From Volvox africanus (taxonomy: Eukaryota; Chlorophyta; Chlorophyceae; Chlamydomonadales; Volvocaceae): a DNA stretch of 64,000 nucleotides. The DNA lies in NCBI GenBank assembly GCA_030268105.1, contig BSDZ01000008.1:2418001-2482000 (forward strand), written 5' to 3'. The position numbers and the translations under genes were made by a program. Position 1 is the stretch's first letter. Each line of letters starts with the position of its first letter. Of the stretch, positions 34,380 through 46,836 are shown piece by piece. Under the pieces are notes generated by a model that was given only the letters and a program-made list of their open reading frames with translations, ran no database searches and was not told the DNA's origin.

Positions 34380-37318
34380 TCACGCCCAGCTGTCCCAGTC
34401 CCGCTCGTCACCTCCGCCGTCTTCATCCCCGCTACGGACCTGGTCACCACTGCTCCGGCTGGTGCTTCCGTCGTCACTACCGCGGCTCCACATGTGCATC
34501 ATCCACAGGTCCCTATTATCGTCCTGCACCCGTTCTCTCGCCTCCACCTCCTCCTCCTCCTCCTCCTCCTCCTCTAATACATCGTCATCCTCGGTGTTCT
34601 CCTCATTGCCGTCGCTCGATCGACTCGATACATGAGTCAGGTCTATCTCCACTGCATCGCCCCTCCCGCCAACAGCCCCCCCCTCCGCTGCCGCCCCACT
34701 GCCATTATTGCCCCGCCATGCCAGCGGTAAGGTTGTTGCCGTACCAACGGGATTCTGCCCAGTGCCGCTGCCGTCGCCGCTGTCTCCAGAAGGGACCCTG
34801 GACCCCCCCTCCCCCAGACTGACCCTGGCGCCGCCGCTCATGATGCCCCTGGCTGAAGACGCTTCTAGCATGTCGCGCAAAGTGGGTGCCATCCAAAGCG
34901 ACCGCATTGCCCCCTCCGACACCGAACCAGGGGCGGCGGAGCTGCCGCCGCGATCCCCACCTCCAGCCCCACCTCCGCTGCTGCCTTGCCCACCTCCCCC
35001 GCCAACTCCATAGGTTGAAGAGGCGGTGTTGACAGCGCCCGAAGTTGGCAGCAGCCCCCCGCCAGCAGAAGTGCTTCTCCTTGCAAGCGCCGCCGGCGTT
35101 ACCCTGGTGGAAACCCCGGGTGCCGCCGTTAACCCTGACGGCAGAGGGCCGCCAGTCGCCCCGCCGACGGAACTCAGCGACGGCCCCTCCCCGCCTTCCG
35201 CCGCTTCTCCCCTTGACGCCGTGGGCCGCCCCGCGGGCCCGACTCCCGGACTCGGCTGTACCCCCCCCGATCCAGAGTGCTGATCCGCGAAGTGCAGCTC
35301 TGCCTCCATCATGTCGCCCATACCGTCGAAGTCCAACAGCCACCTACGATGTGTCGTGAATTTGATACAGCCGCGGTGACAGACAGACAGACAGACAGAG
35401 AGATGGCAAATGACAGGCCCCCCTTACGCGATTCGCGGGTCTGTGTTCTGTGTTTAGCATTCGGTCATGGTGGTCTTCACTTTCCCGCTCCTCCCTTCCC
35501 TCCAAAAAAGAGAGGAAGACACGAAAGGCTCAATGGATAGTCTCCCGCCCCATGTACGACTCCCTTAGCGGCCACCAACCAATCACCAAAAGCTCACGAA
35601 GCGCCGTCCTTCCCCGCCGCCTCCCCACATACGCATATACACACTCTTTCTCCAATCCCCGTCGACGCCCCTCCTGAACGTAGCTATCCCCCCTGTCAAT
35701 TTAACACACACGCATCCTCTCGCATCCGGCTTCCCCCTCGTACCTACCTGGGTCCCAGGCCCAGGCCCCCTGTACGACCGCTTCCCAGACAGAAAGCCCC
35801 TTCCTTGCGTCCCCCCTCTCCCCTCCCCCCGTCTACAGCGGTATCATGCCACGTTTATTCGACTTCCCCTCCCCCCCACCACACATTTACACGCCCCCAA
35901 ATCTCGCCCTCCCACCTGCACCAAATCGGGGGATGCCTCCAGCGCTCCTTAAAGTGCACCTCTGCTCTTACCACAAAGATACCCCACCCCATTCTTCGCA
36001 CCAAGAAGGGGGGCTCGGTCAGGACCGCCACAGATGGGCTAGGTAGGGGGCGGGACGGGGCCGTAGAGGCACACGCAGAGAGGCGCAGGCGGGCAGGTGA
36101 GCCGGTTCCCGTGATCTGCATATCTATAATTTGGTGCAGGTGCGGCTGATATTAATATTTCTCCAATAGCATCGTACGGCATTCGAACAATGATCGCTGA
36201 GTTTATGTAATTAATTTTTTGTTTTGCAGTACAGTACGAGACCATATCACCGTGCGGTATCTTACTTAAAGGTGTGATGCAGGTGCACCACCACGCGCTC
36301 AATGAACTCGCGCTCCTCTTGTTCGCTATCCATCCGGATGAAGAAAGTCCAGCAGTGCCTGTTCTGCGGCGTGTTGGCATTCCGGGTGGCCTTACGTGGG
36401 GCGGGATAACGAGGGCGAGGGGGCGAGGGGGGATGGCCGTTCACAAACCGATACTTATGTGAGCCTATATTTAAGTATTTAAATATTGAGTCAACAACCA
36501 AATCGTAAAATTTGACGAAACCGTTCCCCAGCAATGGGGAGGGTCTGCGAACATGGCACGCGCTAAATGACGCCGCCCTCCCCCTCTTGTGCCCTCCTAA
36601 CCCCCTGCACAAAGGTGAAGGTGGTCATAGTGCGATGAGGAGATCCAGCAGACGGTATTGGACACACAACATGCACCGGACAGCTTGTGACCGGCCAACG
36701 CAGATCCTCGTGTGCCCAGCTGGCCCTACCTGATCGGATTGCAGCATGCTATGCAGGTTACCGACGTACAGCTTCTTGGACACGGTTCGAAGCGCTGCCA
36801 GCTGAGCCTGCTCCTCGGCAATCTCCGACCCGCGGGTCGCATATGCCACCGGGTGGCGCAGCTGCACCTCCTCAGCCTACACTCGCAGCCGGGTTTCCTC
36901 CTAAGCCCCACGTGACCTTGTGTCTTCATGTCGGGAGTCGGAGACCCCCCGGGATTCATCTTGACATCGGCATCAGGGCTCATGCATGCGATGACGCACA
37001 CACGGCGTGCCCCAAACACACACATACGCATACACATATGCACAAACACAGAGACACACACAGACACACACACACACACACACACAAACAGACACACACA
37101 AACGCTTGCTCGCGCCTCCTCTCTCCCTAGGGGGGAATGTCTTGTCTTCTCTTCTATTTGCAGTCTTGGAGACTACCTTTGTCCACACCACTCACCAGTT
37201 TCGTATCACTGGGGAGTTGAGCAGGTACTTTGCTGCGACACAACGGACACGTCACAGTGGACTCATCAGGCCCCATCGACTGATCGCCCGAAAGAATCTG
37301 ACCCACGGGTCGCCCATT

Positions 37319-37350
<32 letters not shown>

Positions 37351-38029
37351 CATCGCCGGCGGGGGCCGGCGTGACCGGCCGCCAAAGCCCGTTGCGGCTG
37401 CAGCTGTTGACGTCAGCCCATCTTCGGAAGCAGCGACCGCAGAACGTGTGCTTGCATGAGGTCGTGATCGGGTCGTACAGGATGTGCATACACAGCGGGC
37501 AGCAGTCGCATGGAGGAAGCTCCCTCTCCCCTTCCTCCTCCCGCTCCCCCTCCTCCATCCCGCTTGCCGCTACTTCCACCGCAGCCGGCGCCGACGTCAT
37601 CGCTCCGGATTGCTGTTCCCGGAACGCGACCTCGTCGAACTGCGTCGCACTCATAACGTCGACGCCCCCGTCGACGTTGGCGTCAGCCGGTGCCGCCAGC
37701 CGTTGAACATCGGCAACAACCTCAGCTCTTGTCACGCCGTATGGCTTGCGCATCGGAGCCCCTACAGCCGGGGCCCCTCCATCTACTCCAACGACCATTA
37801 AACTAGATGGCGCCGCCGCGGTGTCGATCCGCGGCGTTCCTCCAAATGCCGGAATGGGGGAAAGGGGGGGACACTGGGTCGGGGTCGGCGGCAGCGCTTC
37901 GCCGCCAAAAGTGGCAGCAGTGGTGGCTGGTCCAGTGCCGAAAGGCAACACCTGAAGTCGGCGCCGCTGTGCTGGCCGCAGCTCCGACGACGATGGTGAT
38001 TCGGAAGGCACAAGGCGATCCATGGTCAT
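34380..38029 (-). CDS. RING finger-YEATS domain fusion protein
   Basis: Predicted nuclear protein of 721 residues. Exons (complement): 37196-38029, 36730-36876, 36266-36363, 35916-36038, 34380-35343, all in phase. The start at 38029 gives MTMDRLVPSES; a second ATG follows at 38023. A C3HC4 RING lies at residues 177-264: CPLC, CKHTFCGRC, then CPLC after about 60 residues that include polyglycine. A linker (AYATRGSEIAEEQAQL) leads to a YEATS domain from about 328: NRHCWTFFIRMDSEQEER, VVVHLHHTFNPSVAVLTEPP, FLVRRMGWGIFVVRAEVHF and LDFDGMG. YEATS domains read acetyl- or crotonyl-lysine on histones, and the HxxF and GWG positions that line the pocket are kept. RING domains usually recruit ubiquitin E2 enzymes. 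The last 300 residues are Gly/Ser-rich and end in acidic runs (DVLEEEEEEEEEVEARE), which suggests chromatin contact. Domain identities are firm; the ligase role is inferred. Confidence 0.87.
37017..37108 (+). repeat. CA-rich microsatellite in the RING-YEATS intron
   Basis: Imperfect CA/CAGACA repeats lie in the intron between the RING exon (37196-38029) and the linker exon (36730-36876). On the transcribed (minus) strand this reads as TG repeats. Confidence 0.85.
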
Positions 38030-39948
38030 CCGGGGCGGATTCCACTGAGCCGCTGGTGCCGGTGGTGCTGCTGCTGAGATACGCTGTCGACAGAGCAAGA
38101 GCTTGCAAAGAAGGAGCAAAGGAGTTTCAAGACGAACGATATCGCGAAGAGCGTAGCCAAGGACGAGAAGGACCTGGTAACTTATCAAGTTTCGCTCTCG
38201 TTATGCTGTCAAATACTTAATTACTGGTGTTCAGGTACGAATTTGCAAAAATAGATATTTATCCTTCAAAGGTGGATATCGTACGCGTAAGCTAAGCCGA
38301 AATAATCAGACTTTCGCATTTACATGTACATCTTTTAGCTGCCGAGATGCGGCGGCGATGACGTTGCCACTGCAGCCCGTAATAAACATGTCCGATTGGT
38401 CTTTCGTTATGTGCAATGCCTCATTAGTTTAGTGTTTGCGGAACATGAGAAGCGCCGCAATATCGCGGAGATTATGGTGGCCCATGGGTCAAATTTTTTG
38501 TTTTGATGCATATGCTTGTTTCGTCCTCGGCCGCGAAAATAAAAATTGTCCTCGTATTCTGGTGCTTGTTCATCATCGTATCGCAGCACCTATTGTGCAG
38601 GCTTCTCAACTCTCCTACTTCGCTTCAGCGGTATGGCTTATCCGCGTCAATTGATCGGTATTATTTTCAATCTTTGCTCTGAGACGGTCCGGCAGAGCCA
38701 GTTTTCCCCCGCACTTGGGTCACTTACGATATCAGGCTGACCCATGGGTCTGTCCACCTGACCTTCCACATATTGCATTATTTTGACTGTTTTTCGAGTG
38801 CGCGGTCTTTTCCTTAACCTGATTAGGGAGTAATCTCTTACGGCTGCCTGGCACGTCCGGTGGTCTCATCTTCCCGCTTTGCAGATCGATATACAGCATC
38901 CACATGCTCCGCCTGTGGGATGGATGCACACATTAACACACGAGGGTGGTGCGCCACCGTGAGCCCCCTCCTCTCCCCCGTGGTGTTTTCCCCGTGGTGC
39001 AGCGGAATGCACCAAAACCAGGTCCCTACTATAACTACCGCAACGTGACAGTGTGCCTTATCCAGCTCCTAGAGTAAGCCAGCGGGAATGCGGAAACAGG
39101 GTACAGACATGAATCATTGAGGGATGGACCGTCTCTCGATGGGGGTTGGGATTCGTGGACACCGGCTTAGTTGCCAGTTGCCAACAGCTCATGAGGCAAA
39201 GTGCTCAAGTCGAGGTCCAAAGGGGGCCAGATCTCAGGGCCCCATGCTCCCAACATGATGTCCGCTGCTGCTCCTGCTGCTGCTGCAGATGGTTTTGGTC
39301 GCTCAGCAGCTCACGAGGGAGACACTCGAATGGCGGGGCATTACTGGAAGCTCTTACCTGCAGCTGCACCACCACCACTGCTGATGCTGCTGCACTTTGG
39401 GGGGATTCATATCCGGACAGCGCAAAGCTGTGCATGCGGATAAGCCTGGAGAACTGAGACACCTCCAGAGACATTCCCTTCGTCCTCATTGCCCATTATC
39501 CTCACCCTCTCTCTCACGGAATCCATTCACGTGACGCTCATCAAGCTGCCAACATCCGCTACATCCGCCAACAACATACAGCTGGGGACTACAGCCACCA
39601 CTATCCTATCTACCCTCTCATTGATCTCCTCGTGATACCTGATGGCTGATAATCATCCGGATCAACTATCCCTCATCCCCTACCAACCAAAGGGTTTATA
39701 AATCATTACTGGTGTCAAACAGCGCTAACCAGCCTCCATCTAACCTGCTTCTAGATAGCCTCCTGTTATGCCATGTTGACGACTGTTATATCCCCTGTGA
39801 GTTGATAGGGATCACAAGTGAGGCCCACCCTCGTCCTCATTTCCCCACCAATATCCCCATCCACGAGCTGTGGTTTGACCCAGCACACGCGTCTTGAGAA
39901 AAGCTAAACATTCAGGAAATGCATCCGAGAGAAGCTCTCCATGAAATG
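38030..39948. other. Intergenic, 1.9 kb, upstream of RING-YEATS
   Basis: Both flanking genes are on the minus strand, so this holds the RING-YEATS promoter and the HYPK 3' flank. No open frame with a recognisable domain was found. A CTG/CAG-rich stretch lies at about 39,260-39,290. I saw no polyadenylation motif at the usual distance from the HYPK stop. Confidence 0.4.
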
Positions 39949-41336
39949 TTACGACCCGGCCGCTGCCGCCTCCAGCCCCAGATACTGCTCCAGCGCGCGC
40001 CGCAAGTCACCTCCCGCCAGGCGCAGCACCCGCTCTGCTGCCTTTTTGTCCCTCAGCTCGAGCTCGGCGGCTAGTAGATCCACATCCTCCTTGGACACCT
40101 TAATGGCAGCTAGCTCACGCTCCCTGTATATGTGTATGTATGTATGTATGTATGTATGTATGTATGTATGTATGTATGTATGTATGTATGTATGTATGTA
40201 TGTATGTATGTATGTATGTATGTATGTATGTATGTATGTATGTATGTATGTATGTATGTATGTATGTATGTATGTATGTATGTGTGAAATGCTCTAAACT
40301 CTGAACTGAAGGATCAATGCTGCGAGGAGTCAGTCACCTAATGTGGCCACTTCATTTCGTTCCTTCCGAGCCCACGGTCGCACCTTTGCCGCTCCGCATC
40401 CTTGCTTGCCTTCTGGGCCGCGAAAAGTGATTGCATGGCCTGAAGGAAGTGATACGGGTTGGCGGAACAGCGATTTTCTGGGAATGCAGTTTTACTGGCT
40501 ATGGCCGAACCAGCCAACGCATCCAGCTGAACTTTCCCTCCATTAGCCCGGGCCCCAGCGAGAGTGCAACAGGGCCTCATCCAACCAACAGGGCAAACAT
40601 CAACATGGACTTTACAATTTTGACTTTGACGGGACCCTGTCATACCAAGCTAAGGAAGAGGCTGTCCCCTGTCAAAAAGAACAGCCCTTTTCTGCAAAAC
40701 CCGCGGGGTCCCGTCAACTGGGTCTGCGGACATTCCTTCACATAACAGGATGTGGAGGCGAGGTTTGAAACGGAGCCCAGTTCTAGTGCTACAGACCATC
40801 CTTAGGGTGGTGAAGGAACGCACTGCGGACTCTGGGGTCATATCTAAAATAGCGCCCAGGGAAATTAATCATTTCTGTTTCTGGGAGAAAGAAGGTAAGG
40901 TTTAGGATAACTTCCCTGTCCAGACAGAGCCGCTTGCCGTTCCCCAGCAGAGCGCCCGGTGCAGGCCTGGGACAATACCCGTTTAACACCCCCCCTCTTG
41001 ATACGTTGGGTATGGAAAATAGGGTATAAGCCCACCTGCGCCACTTTACTTTCGTCCATCTGACGCTCTTCTGGACCCTGCAGAATCATGAATTGGGAAT
41101 TAACAATCATGAGGTGCAAGCACAAATCACGTAGCACAATGTCGCCGCGACCGTGGCCAAGATTATTTTAATCCGTTCCTCCTAATCTTCTGACTCCAAA
41201 GTAAACAATAGCATAAATATACCTTGTCGGTCATCGACTTGAGGGCCGCCGCTTGTTCGCGCCCTTGTCGGTCCTTGCTTGCCGGCTCCTCCTGCTCCTG
41301 TTCTTGTTCATTCTCGTCACGTTCGTCATCCGCCAT
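39949..41336 (-). CDS. HYPK: HYPK, NatA-associated UBA-like chaperone
   Basis: Small protein of 128 residues related to huntingtin-interacting protein K. Exons (complement): 41223-41336, 41036-41077, 40384-40439, 39949-40123; phases agree. It starts MADDERDENEQEQEQEEP (charged, disordered), continues ALKSMTDKGPEERQMDESKV, then AMQSLFAAQKASKDAERQR, and ends with the HYPK/UBA-like three-helix domain ERELAAIKVSKEDVDLLAAE, LELRDKKAAERVLRLAGGDL and RRALEQYLG. In animals, fungi and plants HYPK binds the ribosome-associated NatA N-terminal acetyltransferase and tunes its activity and stability; the same role is likely here. The length and domain order fit the family (about 110-130 residues). The third intron carries a long TATG microsatellite that nearly touches its 3' splice site. 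Confidence 0.93.
40134..40282 (+). repeat. (TATG)n microsatellite, about 150 bp, in HYPK intron 3
   Basis: A nearly perfect tetranucleotide run of about 37 copies. On the coding (minus) strand it reads CATA repeats and ends about 10 bases before the AG that precedes the last HYPK exon at 40123, taking the place of a polypyrimidine tract. Confidence 0.97.
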
Positions 41337-44300
41337 TTTGATATATCTAAAGATCAACCAAAAATACGCAAAAGGTGCCTAACTTGAGTGATAGAGAACA
41401 ATCGCAGATTTTTCACAAAGCTAGCTACAGACAGGTGCTATAATTTTACCGCTTTAGTAAATAATGGAAGAACGTAATTGCAACAGCAATTGTTCCACGG
41501 TTATTTGTCGGCTCATTTTCGTACCCAGTAACACTTCTGTAGACCTCGCGCCGAATACGACTACGGGCAAACCTAATCTAACTGCTTCGAATTGCATTTT
41601 GCACGGGATGCAGTTACTGATTCTTTATAAAGATATTGTTTACCAAACGGCAGGAGTGCTTTTGTCGATTTTTCGCAAATCGTGTCTCTTCCCTCTCCCT
41701 GGTGAATCCATTTTACACACCTTCCGAAGGTGCATATCGCACCCCAGGTCCGTGTTTCTGAGCCCTCTCCTCGTCCCCTCCCCTCTCCCGCCCCCTATTT
41801 TCTTTCAATGAAGACTCAGTCCAGCAGTTCGGAAGACTTTGGAACCGTCACAGATGGAACAGAGGAAAGCCCATTGGTTTGGGGGAGGGAGGCCTATTGG
41901 CGATCCAAACCTCGATGTACGGTATACATACGGCACAATTGCTAAGCCAGATAAGTCATGCGACATACGACACTTGAACATGCATGGCCGGGACTCATTA
42001 ATACGATAGACAAAGGCAGAGCACTCCAACGTTTATTTGGTTCTCATCGCGTGCTGATGCGTGATTCTATGCTATGCTCTAAATTGACCTGACGCCACCC
42101 GCCCACCCGCAGCCCCAAACCCAACCTAACGGCGCCTTATGTTTTCACGCGCTGGTGGTGACCCTGTGCGGTCCGCTCTTTGTTCTCTTCACACTCGAAC
42201 ACTGCGTCAACTGGTGCTGCTTGCCATGCACGGTAGCGTCTTTGGTTGAGACAACCTGCACCCTCGCTATTAGGACCGGGTATTTTTGAATCAGGACCTC
42301 AGCTTCCGTTTTGACCAAAAGGAAAGATTGGGTTGGAAAACGATTCTCCGACAAGATGCCTCGACAAGATGGTCCCATGGCTCAGCGTGGCTGGGTCCCA
42401 GGACGCCCGGTACAAAGCCGGTTGGCGCCCTGGGAGACGCGGCTGCACAGTGAACATGGAACCATAATGCAACCTGGCTTTGGGCTTTTGAGAAGTGCAG
42501 CGATTGGAGGACCTCGAGAGGGGAGGGGCTGTCGCACGGGAGCCCCGAGCGTGTGTTGCTGAACCCCCTCCTCAATCCCGTTGGTTGGGGATCGTGCCTC
42601 TGCGTTTTGCAATCTGTCCTATTGCCGCAAACCGAGCTGTATCTGCCGATATATCCGAGAAAAAACTTCTCCCCTCTTCCCCCTCCCCTGACACACACAC
42701 ACAGGCATGCATAAACCTGCGCGAAGCTGTCAGCCTCCATAATTACTTTGCCATAGTTCTTCCTAGGTCCTTGGGCGCCTTCCCCTCCACTTCCACATGG
42801 GCAGGTGCGCGGGCTCCTGAATGCTAGTGCCCAAACCCAGGACGCGGGCGGTCTCCTGCGAGATAAGAGGGAGATGGAGACAAGGGTGAGGAAGAGGGTG
42901 AGGAAGCGTGAGAGGGAGGAGAGACATAGAGGAGGGGGAGAGAGGAGGCAAGGCGGGACGCACGATCAGGCGGGGCACGATCGCTACTGCGTGCCAGGGC
43001 GGCTTCAGCAGACCAATTGACCAAACGTGTTCTGGTCTTCCAGATTCACCTTAATCGTTCATATGTGGCAGGGTGTTCTCTGGCAGGCGCTCCTCACGCT
43101 CGCATCATACACTGGTATATGAATATATGAAGATGTACGTGGATGGTGAAAAGGCCTGGGTCCCGTAGTGCCTTTCTTCGAACCGCCAGTCCGTTGTCCG
43201 GGGACAGCTAGTCCGCAACCCCGGAGGCCCATGGATCATGCCAACTCCGGAGCATGACGGACGTTGCGTAATACATTTAAACCAAAATAGGTAGCCCTGT
43301 TTTGAGGTGCACTAGTAGTATGATGATCTGTACCTGATAAGCGCATGCAGCAAATTAGATGCATATCGACGCGTACAAGACGTCCTATCATGCAAGTGGC
43401 CGCGCGGGTATCGATGTGGTGCATGATACACCGGGAACCACGCAAATGTGCTTGATATTTAAAAAATTACAAAAGAGGATGATTTAACACATGCACATTA
43501 CCTTTGCATTTCTTGGTGCGATCCTCTGTCCTATCTTGGTTTGCTGATTTCAATTGCGTCCCTGCGTGTTGGACAGACCGCACATTGTTCAATTCAAGGG
43601 AAAATATAGACGCGAATAGTTGTTGTTGGGGCTCCGGTCCGTACAGCAACGACATACATCTATCCTAACCACATCGATCACGTGTACGTTACAAAGAGCT
43701 ACAGCCAACGCACGCACGACGACAACACCCATTTTGCCACTTTGCCTCAGCTTCTTTTGTGCGGGACTAAAATTCACTGTAAATTGCTCTCATGGACAAC
43801 CATGCAGTAACGCTATGGACGATGAGTGCCCCATACATGTGCAATGCCCCGGTTACAGTAAAGAGCGGATTAAACCGTATTTTTACCAAGCTGGGGGTTG
43901 GTCAGAAGCTCAGAGCATCAGAAGTTTCCGATGATACCAAAATGTGGATTAATAACGTCTAAATTTATATGTCTGAATTGCAGTGCTCTTCGACTCTGGG
44001 TAGGACTTAGTCTGGGAACAGGTGGACAGTTTTCCTTCCTGCTCTCAGTGGTGGGGGGCTTCGATCAGCTTCATTTTACTTTTTCTATCCTCTTATCCCT
44101 CTGACGAAGTCGTGATCCTTTCGCATGGGCCTTACGAGCTCTTGCTAACGTGTAACAACATAGTGAGCTTATGTAACCACAGTGAGGTGATGTTTTCAGG
44201 GCATGTGATTGTATCTCTCATTAAGCTTAACTACTGTCAGTTTCAGTCCGCTCATTAAGCCCTAACTCGGCCTGCTGGACTGCTGCCGACGCCTTGTTCA

Positions 44301-44592
44301 AGTGCACGAATTTACCTTGGCATATAATTATTATTCAAATTATTGAAGTGGACTGATTTTAACTTTAAGAGTGGCGTTAATAAGCGGAACTACCACGGAG
44401 TATTGCCGATCAGTCGCCTATTATGGGGAGATGGGCGCGAATCAAAACGAGGCTGCGGACAACATTTTCCAAGTTCAAGGCAAAAGCGTTTGTTGTCCGG
44501 TGTGTGGCGTTGTGCTTGTACCAGCTGGCGTTGCACTTCCGTGCGCCGATAATTCATTCGATTTTCCGCGTTTTCCAAACTTTTAAAGGACG
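41337..44592. other. Divergent intergenic, 3.3 kb, between HYPK and transporter genes
   Basis: HYPK starts leftward and the amino acid transporter starts rightward, so promoters of both should lie here. Open frames occur at 41,464-41,811 (plus) and 42,291-42,740 (minus), both with ATG, but neither matches a family I know and the second is partly CA-repeat-derived. Part of 44,343-44,586 could be a 5' exon of the transporter, since its family usually has 20-50 more residues before the first membrane helix. An intact extra gene is not supported. Confidence 0.4.
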
Positions 44593-46739
44593 ATGGAGGA
44601 GCAGAGGGATAAAACAGCCAGTGGATTTGAAATGCATAAAGTCCTCGGACCGTTCGACCTAGTGATGCTCGGCATCGGGTGCATTATCGGCGCTGGCGTG
44701 TTCGTGCTGACTGGTGTGGCTGCGCGTAATTATGCAGGGTGAGTCTGTTCCCGAGGATGTGTCATGTAACCGTATAGGTTGTCTTCAGTATGGCTTCATG
44801 CGGTGCACAGGGGTTTGGCGGAGTTATGATGTTTGTGTTGATAGTTTCCCGTCCTGGGCTGCTGCCGCTGCTGCTGCCGCGAAACATTAAAGAAAGACGT
44901 GGGTGGGTTTGCTCATGGGGGTTGTACGCTGAAGGTGAGGCCGGGCTGTGTTTATGGAGTGAAATGGCGCATAGAATGCTAGCAGCGATATGGGAGCACC
45001 GCACCCCACGATCGACACCACCTGAACCCACCCTCCTGAATGCTTTTTTTTACCTCAAAAACTGTGGCAGTGGCGAAGGCGTGGACGTCGGCCATAAAGA
45101 AATCTTGGATTCATGTAATGCCGTTCCCAGCCGCCTTTGAAATGTGATCCGTTTAGCTCCACCTCGTACGCCCCCATAAACCTTGATCTCCCCTTTTCCC
45201 GTTTGATAACCTCTGGAACCTCTCTTGCTTAGTCCTGGCGTGGTGTTGTCGTACGCGACGTCGGCTCTGACAGCCATGCTGACGGCCTTTTGTTATGCCG
45301 AGTATGCCGCGGAGCTTCCGGTGGCTGGTGGCGCTTTTAACTACATCAGCATGACATATGGGGAGTTTGCAGCATGGTGAGCAAGACAACAACCTGTAGG
45401 GATGTTATTGAGATTTGATCTGGGTCGGGTTTTAAACAATGGATCTAGATGCGATTCCACGGTTGCTTTGGTACAGGTGGCGGCAGCAGGCCGCGCCTCG
45501 TATGTTGTGCCTTTCGGCCCCGGGGATTTTGCAATCCGCGATTTGGGTCGGGAAGGATGTGGATGTCCATTTCAGGTTCAGGAAGGACAGGATGTGGGTC
45601 GGCGACATAATGGAGGGCATGATAGACTAGGACTGGAGGACGTCTGCTGGTGCTGGTTGTGGGACTCGCTCCTGATCCGTCCACCCTCGCCAACTGTAGC
45701 TCTTGCCGTGTTACTTCTGATAGCTTCAAAAAAGCTCAAGGCTTACAGCCTTTCAAATAAAACCCTAATAAGTTGCCTGCGCCCCAGCCCTGTCCTGACG
45801 ACAGCCCCTGCCCCTCGTTCGGCGCCTCCTTTCGTCCTCCCTCCCCGAACACGTATGGTTATGTTGATAATCGAGCTCATCACATTCATAGTTGCTGCAA
45901 CAACTGAATGGTGACCAACTTACACGTGATTGGATGTGTCTCGTCAGAAGGATTGAGGGACAAGGAATGCGGTGTCCCCCCAACCTCAGGGGGAGTGGGA
46001 TTCGTATTGGTGGTGGAAACCGGGAGGCGCTTTTTTCCCAACACACAGTCACGCAGTCCCGTTCCTGGTCCCGTTCCCGGTCCTGGGCCTCAGGGTGACC
46101 GCCTGTGACCTGGTCCTGGAGTACACCCTGTCAGCCGCCGCGGTGGCGAAGGGCTTCACCTCGTACACGGCGGCGTTGATCGGTGTCAACGTGAAGTACC
46201 TCAGACTAAAAGTAAGTTGCTAATGCGAAACGTCACCTGCTGGTTCCTTATTGCCCCCGAACCCTTTTACCTGGTATGGCTGTCACGTTCACAATGCCCA
46301 GCTGCTCTGCCCTCATAACTCATGTGCTCTTGGAGCTTGTGTGGATGGGTTCGTGGGTTTAGATTACACTTCCATGAATCTATGACGACGACGATGATGA
46401 TCGCACGAGCTTTTCGAATGGCCCCATTTAACCTCGTTTACGTTGATTATCTGATCCATCTGCCCATCAGGCCTCTGTTTTCACACTGGACTTCCCGGCC
46501 GCAGCTGCCGTGGTGGCCATGTCCTTCATCTTGATGCGGTCTACAGCCGAGTCGTCGCTCTTCAACGCCATCGTGTCGGGCCTCAATGTGGTGTTGATTC
46601 TATTCGTGCTGGGGGCAGGCTTTCCGCACGTGCACGAGGAGAACTACCACCCTTTCACGCCGTTCGGTCTGCGGGGCGTCTTCACAGGTGAGTACCTGCG
46701 AATAAACGAGCACACAGCTGTGCCGATTGGCGATCCGGG

Positions 46740-46836
<97 letters not shown>

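Noticed and set aside
39941..40297. An open frame encoding repeated MYVC units
   Set aside because: It is only the translation of the TATG microsatellite in HYPK intron 3, antisense to HYPK.
42291..42740. A 149-codon ATG frame on the minus strand
   Set aside because: Part of it is a translated CA repeat (CLCVCVRGG), with no domain and no adjoining exons; probably chance.
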